From Arthrobacter nitroguajacolicus_D (GTDB lineage: Bacteria > Actinomycetota > Actinomycetes > Actinomycetales > Micrococcaceae): a DNA stretch of 64,000 nt. How positions within the stretch are numbered: position 1 is the stretch's first letter; every line of letters starts with the position of its first letter. The position numbers were made by a program, and so were the translations under genes. Location of the stretch: NCBI RefSeq assembly GCF_031455195.1, contig NZ_JAVDSH010000004.1, positions 62,001 to 126,000 of the forward strand. Reading direction: 5' to 3'. The notes under the pieces are model-generated. The model was not told where the DNA came from and searched no databases. It saw only the letters and a program-made list of their open reading frames with translations. Below, piece after piece: positions 58,892 through 64,000 of the stretch.

Positions 58892-59647
58892 ATGCCGATG
58901 TGGTTGCAGGCCCTGATGTGGGGAACGCTGGCAGGCGGGGCCTTGGTCCTGGGCGCTGGTGTCGCGTGGATGTGGAAAGTACCCGCCAAGGTGGTGTCCA
59001 CGGTCATGGCCTTCGGTGCCGGGGTCCTGATATCTGCACTGGCCTTCGAGCTGGTGGACGAGGCCGTGGACGGCGGCGGATTGCTCCCCACCGTCCTCGG
59101 CTTCCTTTTGGGCGCACTGATCTTTGTGGGCTCCAACGTGTTGTTGGCCCGCGCGGGCGCGAAGCACCGGAAGCGTTCCAGTAAGCCCCAGCCCACCGAG
59201 AAGGACTCGCCGGGCAGCGGTACCGCCATCGCCGTGGGTGCGCTCATTGACGGCATACCCGAATCGGTGGTCCTTGGCGTGGGACTGCTGGCCGGTGGTG
59301 CTGTGAGTCCGGCGATGCTGGCCGCCGTCTTTATCTCCAATGTCCCCGAAGGCCTGTCCAGCACGGCAGGCATGAAGAAGTCCGGACGCAGCCCGGCCTA
59401 CGTGTTCGGCACCTGGATTGGCATCGCGGTCTTCAGCGGACTTGCTGCACTGGTGGGGTACACCGCCCTCGAGAACGCGCCCGAAACTGTGATCGCCTTC
59501 ATTACAGCCATAGCAGCAGGCGGTATTTTGGCGATGCTGGCCGACACAATGATTCCCGAAGCCTTCGAGGAGCACCACAACCTGACCGGGCTGACGGCCG
59601 CCGTCGGGTTCCTTAGCGCCTTCACGATTCACCACGTCGGGGGCTGA
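58892..59647 (+). CDS. ZIP-family metal transporter
   Basis: A 251-residue membrane protein with about eight TM helices. The metal-site helices read VGALIDGIPESVVLGVGLLA (TM4) and AAVFISNVPEGLSSTAGM (TM5), variants of the HNxPEG motif in which the first His is replaced. A charged cytoplasmic loop (AGAKHRKRSSKPQPTEKDSP) separates TM3 and TM4. Substrate probably zinc or another divalent cation, uncertain with the altered site. Confidence 0.85.
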   Translation: MPMWLQALMWGTLAGGALVLGAGVAWMWKVPAKVVSTVMAFGAGVLISALAFELVDEAVDGGGLLPTVLGFLLGALIFVGSNVLLARAGAKHRKRSSKPQPTEKDSPGSGTAIAVGALIDGIPESVVLGVGLLAGGAVSPAMLAAVFISNVPEGLSSTAGMKKSGRSPAYVFGTWIGIAVFSGLAALVGYTALENAPETVIAFITAIAAGGILAMLADTMIPEAFEEHHNLTGLTAAVGFLSAFTIHHVGG

Positions 59648-59680
59648 CCCTCCGGAAGGGCTCCGGCGGCCGGCCCTGCC

Positions 59681-60901
59681 TCAGGCGGGCAGTAGTCCAA
59701 GCAACGGCAATGTGACCGCCGTCGAAACCGCCATGGCGGCCGTGTTGCCAATAACAGGGTGGAAATCCGCGGGCAGCTTTGCGGAGAAAGCCTTGGCCAG
59801 GGGCGGTGCCAAAACTGCACCCAGGATCGCCCCGACGACGACGCCGGACCAGGAGCCCCCGGTGGCGAGGACCGCCGCCGGGGCTACGGACACCACGGAC
59901 GCATACGTCGCAACCCATCCCTCGTCCCGGTACCAGCCCCGCCAGAGGACGACGCCGATGGCCGAAGTGAGCGCCTGCGCGAACAGGATGTGGGGAAGCA
60001 GGTTGGTCCCGTAGGCCGGCAGCCCCGGGTTGAGGACATATGCCACGGCAGCCCCGAAAATCATGCCAACGCTGGCGAGCCCCTTGGCGATGAAGTGGGT
60101 CTCCGTGAAGTCCCGGAGGACCTGTCGCGCAGCCCACAGAGCGTCAGCCCACAGAGCGTCCCCGAGGACCGTCCGGTTAATGCCCGACGCCGGCAGGTTC
60201 CGTTCTGGTTGGACGCCCGGCTCGCGCAGGACAAGCCACGGCAATCGTCGTGCGACCAGGAACGCGAGGACGGAACCCACGGACATCGCCAGGACGTTAG
60301 CCACGACGGGCGGCAGGCCAAGGGGGCTGGCGACGGTGGGGATGAAAATCAACGCCAAGGGCGTGACGGTGGCTGCACCCAGCACGGCGCCCGTGATGCA
60401 CGTCCTCCACCCCGCCCCATGGAGGATCACCATGGCCGGAGCCACGCAAACGAAAGGCACGAACGTTGGCTGCCACCCGTCGTCGAGCATCCATCCGAAC
60501 GCAAGGCTGGACAGCAACAAACTCAGCGAAGCTGACGCAAGGATCCAAGGACCCAGGCCCCCACCCCGCTCGTCCCGGCCCCGGCGGCGACCGATCCACC
60601 ACGACAACCCGGCCCCTGCTAACAGCCCAAGGGCTGCAAGGTCCGACTTGTAGAAGAGCGGCTCCGTCATGTCCCCCAGGAACCACCTCGCAGCAGCCAC
60701 CGGAGACCCTGCCGCAGCCTCGGCCCAGCCGGAGTAGCCGGGGCCAAGGTGCGGAGATCGCTGCCCCAGCACCTGCAGGAACACAGCGAGGATGCCCATG
60801 ATGGCGGTGATCCCGAAGGCGCCCAAGGCTGTCCCGAAGATGCCGTATTGGCGGGTCTGTTCCGGCCGCCCTTTGATGACGGCGGCGGCTGAAGAGTGCA
60901 T
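59681..60901 (-). CDS. Polytopic membrane protein with internal duplication (406 aa)
   Basis: About 10-12 TM helices and no confident family; DUF1576-like by general look. Two halves share a motif: APAMVILHGAGWRTCITGAV (then LGAATVTPLAL and PPVVANVLAMSVGS) and APAAVLATGGSWSGVVVGAI (then LGAVLAPPLAK and HPVIGNTAAMAVST). Between them a 15-bp tandem duplication (60131-60145, 60146-60160) repeats the residues DALWA. Probably a transporter or membrane scaffold; role unknown. Confidence 0.75.
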   Translation of the reverse strand: MHSSAAAVIKGRPEQTRQYGIFGTALGAFGITAIMGILAVFLQVLGQRSPHLGPGYSGWAEAAAGSPVAAARWFLGDMTEPLFYKSDLAALGLLAGAGLSWWIGRRRGRDERGGGLGPWILASASLSLLLSSLAFGWMLDDGWQPTFVPFVCVAPAMVILHGAGWRTCITGAVLGAATVTPLALIFIPTVASPLGLPPVVANVLAMSVGSVLAFLVARRLPWLVLREPGVQPERNLPASGINRTVLGDALWADALWAARQVLRDFTETHFIAKGLASVGMIFGAAVAYVLNPGLPAYGTNLLPHILFAQALTSAIGVVLWRGWYRDEGWVATYASVVSVAPAAVLATGGSWSGVVVGAILGAVLAPPLAKAFSAKLPADFHPVIGNTAAMAVSTAVTLPLLGLLPA

Positions 60902-61289
60902 CGTTGGCCCTTAGCGTGCGGTGGGTGGTGACGTCGAGCAGCGTAGCTGAGCCGAGGGAGTCGCTCCCAGCCGGGCCCAAGCGGGGGAAATGTGACCGGC
61001 AGGGCGAGGACCACCCTCGTTGGACACTCAGCTTTAGTGGGTGATTTTTCTGTCGAATCGTTGCCCATTCGTCTCCCCGCACACGCAGGAGGGCCCTGCC
61101 GAATCGAGAATGGTGTTGTGCTCCTGCCGGAAACGGGCGCTGCACATTGAAGCAGCCAAAGCCCTCCTCGCCGCTGGCGATATCACCGAGGCTGAGTACG
61201 CCGGCCTGAAGGAGCTTGCGTTGGGCGCGGTCCGCAATCCACGTACCACCGCATTATCTCTTCGAAGCCACGACGGTCCCTTAAACCAG
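60902..61289. other. Intergenic region with a SHOCT-like fragment
   Basis: Non-coding except for a frame from ATG 61110 that reads HIEAAKALLAAGDITEAEYA and GLKELALG, resembling the short SHOCT oligomerisation motif. The frame has no stop until 61538 and runs through a terminator and antisense to glsB, so it is more likely a gene remnant than an intact gene. Confidence 0.3.
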
Positions 61290-61336
61290 CTGAGGCCCCG
61301 GCGCCTGCGTAGTAAAACGCGGCGACGGGGCCTCAG
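61290..61336 (-). terminator. Hairpin terminator of the second glsB gene
   Basis: CTGAGGCCCCG (61290-61300) pairs with CGGGGCCTCAG (61326-61336), with inner CGC/GCG and TGCGT/ACGC pairing. On the minus strand GCTGGTTTAAG follows. Confidence 0.65.
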
Positions 61337-61348
61337 GCTGTCAGCCAG

Positions 61349-61609
61349 TTACGCCTTCTTGCGCGTAACCAGGCCCCAGATAACCAGAACGATCAGTGCG
61401 CCCACGATGGCCAGCAGCCAGGTGGACAGCGACCAGAACTCGTTGATGCCAACGTTGAACAGCGCGCTGCCGATCCATCCACCCAGGATGGCGCCAACGA
61501 TGCCCAGGAGCAGCGTGGCGATCCAGCCGCCACCCTGACGGCCCGGCAGGATGGCCTTGGCAATGGCGCCGGCGATCAAACCCAAAATAATCCAACCTAT
61601 GATTCCCAT
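61349..61609 (-). CDS. GlsB/YeaQ/YmgE family small membrane protein
   Basis: An 86-residue paralogue of the protein at 22104-22373. It has the same LIAGAIAKAILPGRQGGGW and LLGIVGAILGGWIGSALF segments and a short basic C-terminus (LVTRKKA). Stress-associated by family; role unknown. GAGAGATG precedes the ATG on the coding strand. Confidence 0.9.
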   Translation of the reverse strand: MGIIGWIILGLIAGAIAKAILPGRQGGGWIATLLLGIVGAILGGWIGSALFNVGINEFWSLSTWLLAIVGALIVLVIWGLVTRKKA

Positions 61610-61681
61610 TTTTCATCTCTCTTTCGTGATTAGGTCCCAGTTCGGCATGAGAGCGCACGCCGCTATCGACCTGATTGTTGG

Positions 61682-62542
61682 CTACCAGCTGAGCCGTCGG
61701 AGCATACCGACGGCTTGGCTGGCAGACGGTCTACCCGCCGGATCGGGGTCTGTCATGGCGTGAAGCACCATGGACCAGCGCCGCCGTACCGTGCCGGGAA
61801 TTCGGGGTTCCCCCAGGGTCCTTGCAACCATGGACTCGAGTGGAGGGCCAGGAAAAGCCTTTGTGCCGGTGAGGCATTCGAGGGCAACCAATCCCAGCGA
61901 ATAGATGTCACTGGCAGCAGTTGACTTGCCGCCACAGACTTCTTCCGGGCTCAGATAATGTGGCGTCCCGGAGGAGGAGCTCGGTGCGGAATGCCGTCCG
62001 TTGAGGGCAATGCCGAAATCGGTCAGCTTGGCCACGCCCACACCGTCCGGGTCGCCTGCGAAGTCCACCAGGATGTTGCCGGGCTTGATGTCGTTGTGGA
62101 CAATCCCGCGTCGGTGAAGGAACGTCAGCGCCCTTGCGATTCCGCTCATCCACTCCATTGTTTGCCGTGGAGAGGCCGGCCTTTCATCGAGGAGGGTACG
62201 CAGGTCCTGGCCTTGGATCAGTTCCATCACAAGGTAGTTGTGGCGGCCATGGACGTCCTCGCCCCCGGTGGCTCCGGATGAGACCACCTTGGCGATGTTC
62301 TTGTGGCGCAACGGACCGTGAATGTCCAGTTCGCGGCGAAAGGGGGCGTCGTTGGCCGGTTCCGTGGCCCTGAAGATCTTGATGGCCACAGTGGTGCCCG
62401 ACTGGAGGTCGAAGGCCTCCTTGACGTAGGCTTCGGATCCCCCGCCCAACTGCTTGCCGAGCCTATAGCGGCCTCCGAGGACCACGTCGGAAGGTGCGGC
62501 CCCGCGATCAACGCGGACGGCCACCGTATCCATGAGCGTCAT
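61682..62542 (-). CDS. Cytoplasmic non-RD Ser/Thr protein kinase
   Basis: A 286-residue Hanks-type kinase consisting of the kinase domain only, with no TM helix. Lys55 in VAIKIF, then the catalytic loop HNDIKPGN (149-156) with Asn where RD kinases have Arg, and DFG at 175-177. The Gly-rich loop LGGGSEAYV is atypical. Non-RD kinases are usually not regulated by activation-loop phosphorylation. Its start overlaps the stop of the zinc-ribbon/HTH gene by 4 bases (ATGA), so the two are translated together. Confidence 0.88.
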   Translation of the reverse strand: MTLMDTVAVRVDRGAAPSDVVLGGRYRLGKQLGGGSEAYVKEAFDLQSGTTVAIKIFRATEPANDAPFRRELDIHGPLRHKNIAKVVSSGATGGEDVHGRHNYLVMELIQGQDLRTLLDERPASPRQTMEWMSGIARALTFLHRRGIVHNDIKPGNILVDFAGDPDGVGVAKLTDFGIALNGRHSAPSSSSGTPHYLSPEEVCGGKSTAASDIYSLGLVALECLTGTKAFPGPPLESMVARTLGEPRIPGTVRRRWSMVLHAMTDPDPAGRPSASQAVGMLRRLSW

Positions 62543-62940
62543 TGGAGGAGCTGTTCAATCTCAGCGGCTGGCACCCCTGCCACCTCGGCGAGGGCAAGCG
62601 GGTTGACTCCGGCGTCAACGGCCTTCTTGAAGGCCAGCGCCAAGGTGTTCTGGGATATTGCGAGCTCATGCTGCAGGCTTTGCCGCCGAAGGGCTGCAAT
62701 CCAGACCCCACTCACGGGATCGACGGCGTCGATGTCCATCCGGAAGCCGCAACCGCAGGCCCATTCCGGCCAGATCGGCTCGACGGAAACCCATTGCATC
62801 GAATCGAAGGTGGGCCCGGCGGAAATCGCCATCCGTGAACCACAATGCACGGGGCCCGCAGGAATGACCTGTTCCGTGATGACGTCAACGTCATTCTCAG
62901 CGACTGGTGTGGAGCTTGGTTCACGCAGCGCGATTGTCAT
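62539..62940 (-). CDS. Zinc-ribbon plus HTH-like protein coupled to a kinase (133 aa)
   Basis: N-terminal tail, then a Cys cluster (Cys33 in VHCGSRM, Cys62 and Cys64 in WACGCGFRMDI) likely binding metal, then a C-terminal helical HTH-like tail (QSLQHELAISQNTLALAFKK, AVDAGVNPLALAEVAGVP). The tail matches the 24,102-24,380 protein. ATG 62940 (MTIALR) has GGGAGAAG upstream and agrees with the paralogue's start. Possibly a regulator or substrate of the coupled kinase (inference). Confidence 0.75.
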   Translation of the reverse strand: MTIALREPSSTPVAENDVDVITEQVIPAGPVHCGSRMAISAGPTFDSMQWVSVEPIWPEWACGCGFRMDIDAVDPVSGVWIAALRRQSLQHELAISQNTLALAFKKAVDAGVNPLALAEVAGVPAAEIEQLLQ

Positions 62941-62967
62941 CGTCTTCTCCCACACATTCACTAGTAA

Positions 62968-63013
62968 GTAGCTTGGCTATCTAGTTATATGTGTACTTAT
63001 CAATTATGTCCAA
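62968..63013 (-). promoter_or_regulatory. Promoter with MarR-type site for the zinc-ribbon/kinase operon
   Basis: On the minus strand -35 TTGGAC (63008-63013), 18 bases, -10 TATAAC (62984-62989), 44 bases before the ATG. The plus-strand site CTTGGCTATCTAGTTA (62972-62987) overlaps the -10. Nearly identical to the promoter at 24406-24451. Confidence 0.65.
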
Positions 63014-63020
63014 CTGCGCG

Positions 63021-63521
63021 TCAGGAAGAGGAGACGCTGTCGATCGCCTTTCGCATGCGCCGAAGGAACTCAACCACCACCGCGGAGTCCTTGCTGCTCA
63101 GCGTTTCAGCGGCCTCCATCATGCGCGAATGCATGTCGCCCAAGGTGCTCCGGACCTCCTGGTCCGACCCCGGGGTCGGGCGCAAAATAAGGGCTCGACG
63201 ATCAGTTGGGTGCGGCTCGCGGGTTACGTAACCGGACCTCACCAGGCGGTCCACCAAGGACGTCATGGAGGCCGAAGTCACCCCCAGCCGTACCGCCAAC
63301 TCCTTCGGACCCACCTCGCGGCCGGCACGCTCGGCTTCAAGCAGGTACCCCAACGCCAACAGGTCGGTTTCGCCCATGCCCATCGAGGCACGCGTCCGGC
63401 GCCGCATGTCAGCTTCGGCCGTGCGGTAGTCCCTGAGTGCGTTCAGGACGTCCACGGCGCCCATCTGCTTGCGGCTCTCCAGCCCGTACCAATATCCCTT
63501 GCGTTCGTCCTTGTCGCTCAC
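63021..63521 (-). CDS. MarR-family transcriptional regulator
   Basis: A 166-residue regulator. The wHTH (about 55-125) reads LALGYLLEAERAGREVGPKE, VTSASMTSLVDRLVRSGYVT and the wing REPHPTDRRALIL. Flanking helices form the dimerisation domain. It lies just upstream of the zinc-ribbon/kinase operon in the same direction. A matching site occurs in its own promoter, so it probably controls itself, that operon and the distant paralogue at 24,380. Confidence 0.9.
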   Translation of the reverse strand: MSDKDERKGYWYGLESRKQMGAVDVLNALRDYRTAEADMRRRTRASMGMGETDLLALGYLLEAERAGREVGPKELAVRLGVTSASMTSLVDRLVRSGYVTREPHPTDRRALILRPTPGSDQEVRSTLGDMHSRMMEAAETLSSKDSAVVVEFLRRMRKAIDSVSSS

Positions 63522-63549
63522 ACCAGTCCTTTGGTAGACATGTATCTCG

Positions 63550-63565
63550 CTTGTCTAACCAATTG
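63550..63565. promoter_or_regulatory. MarR-type site upstream of the marR gene
   Basis: CTTGTCTAACCAATTG fits CTTGnyTAnCyArTTr shared with 62972-62987 and 24410-24425; 28 bases before the MarR start. Confidence 0.55.
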
Positions 63566-63594
63566 ATACTAATCCATGGAGCGAATAAACCGGA

Positions 63595-64000
63595 TCAGCC
63601 TTCGATCAGGGCTGCTTGCCGCACCCGCACGCGGCGCCACACGGCCGGTGCCACAACCACCGCCACGCCCACAGCTGCACCGATGACGGTTTCGATGATG
63701 CGGTCCCGGAGGAGCAAGCCCGGGTCCACCGGCGCTGCGAGGAGCGTGGCAATCAGCGCCAGCGGGGTGACGAAAAGCTGTGCAATGAAGTACTGCCGGG
63801 CTATGAACATCTCCGCACCAAACTGGCACGCAGCTATCACCAGCACCATGGCCCACGGCGCCGGGTTGAGCCACAGGATGCCCGCGAGCAACACCAGGCC
63901 CACCACGGTTCCCGCGATTCTCTGGATACCGCGGCTCACCCGGTGCCGGGTTGAATGGCCTACCAACGGCACCACCGCCGCCACCATGGCCCAGTATGTG
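63595..64000 (-). CDS. FUSC-family membrane protein, C-terminal part (cut by window edge)
   Basis: The frame is open to base 64000 and reads YWAMVAAVVPL, HSTRHRVSRGIQRIAGTVVG and FGAEMFIARQYFIAQLFVTP, typical of the second half of fusaric-acid/aromatic-acid resistance (FUSC) proteins. Four TM helices are visible. An ATG at 63987 is internal. Probably exports aromatic acids or amphiphiles and may belong to the MarR regulon, since marR lies just downstream. Confidence 0.85.
   Translation of the reverse strand, partial: TYWAMVAAVVPLVGHSTRHRVSRGIQRIAGTVVGLVLLAGILWLNPAPWAMVLVIAACQFGAEMFIARQYFIAQLFVTPLALIATLLAAPVDPGLLLRDRIIETVIGAAVGVAVVVAPAVWRRVRVRQAALIEG

Noticed and set aside
61110..61538. SHOCT-motif protein as an intact gene
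   Set aside because: Would read through a terminator and run antisense to glsB; kept only as a possible remnant.
1..64000. tRNA, rRNA, riboswitches, insertion sequences, prophage
   Set aside because: No cloverleaf, conserved rRNA segment, riboswitch core, transposase or integrase motif was recognised by reading; a covariance-model scan was not possible.

Overview
The window reads as chromosome of a high-GC Gram-positive actinobacterium, most likely Arthrobacter or Paenarthrobacter (Micrococcaceae). This is inferred from protein character: a homoprotocatechuate dioxygenase of the MndD/HPCD type, a DUF222-HNH protein, AmaP/Asp23 stress genes, and many ATGA-coupled genes with GTG starts. No rRNA, tRNA, CRISPR array, transposase or integrase was recognised. 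Gene density is high.

Layout. 1-7,017: the end of a hotdog thioesterase, a decayed zinc-ribbon gene, then a leftward operon pxpA-pxpB-pxpC (5-oxoprolinase), an MHS transporter and an SDR, with a divergent LysR regulator. 7,142-10,702: a small protein, a PLP aminotransferase plus an RraA-type aldolase, a duplicated-HTH protein and an NTF2-like protein. 10,704-20,227: a leftward homoprotocatechuate meta-cleavage operon: an FAH-RraA fusion (hpaG-like), a GntR regulator, hpaE, hpaD, hpaH, hpaI, a semialdehyde dehydrogenase and an MHS transporter. It takes homoprotocatechuate to pyruvate and succinate; hpaBC and hpaF are not in the window.

20,406-28,373: a stress and envelope island with an alpha/beta hydrolase, a frameshifted csbD, GlsB/YeaQ, DUF1206, and a seven-to-eight-gene rightward operon of Asp23/Gls24 proteins and AmaP-like membrane proteins. 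That operon contains an ECF sigma factor whose ATGA-coupled partner joins a zinc anti-sigma (ZAS) motif to an Asp23-like domain. I consider it the most interesting system here.

28,457-33,921: a DeoR-LacI hybrid regulator, a sugar ABC importer without an ATPase, and a 2-hydroxyacid dehydrogenase. 33,978-38,864: a GAF histidine kinase, a membrane Ser/Thr kinase, an amidohydrolase pseudogene and a histidine phosphatase. 38,893-42,074: a TetR with a 32-bp palindrome, an amino-acid permease and a nitrilase-family hydrolase. 42,153-51,262: an NmrA-like protein, XRE-cupin plus EamA exporter, GH15 glucosidase, glutamate decarboxylase, class II glutamine amidotransferase, VOC and MerR. 51,312-56,802: DUF222-HNH protein, then pobA with its IclR regulator and a PcaK-like transporter for 4-hydroxybenzoate.

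56,799-58,673: a SipW-type signal peptidase, a TasA-like exported protein and an Hpt-like protein lacking the phospho-acceptor histidine. 58,892-64,000: a ZIP transporter, an internally duplicated membrane protein, a second GlsB, a non-RD Ser/Thr kinase coupled to a zinc-ribbon protein, a MarR regulator and the end of a FUSC protein. A MarR-type site before the MarR gene also occurs before the zinc-ribbon gene and before its paralogue 38 kb away at 24,380.

The recurring themes are aromatic catabolism (homoprotocatechuate, 4-hydroxybenzoate), uptake of organic acids, amides and sugars with local regulators, and stress functions. A conserved hairpin with the core CGACGGCG recurs as a terminator behind unrelated genes.
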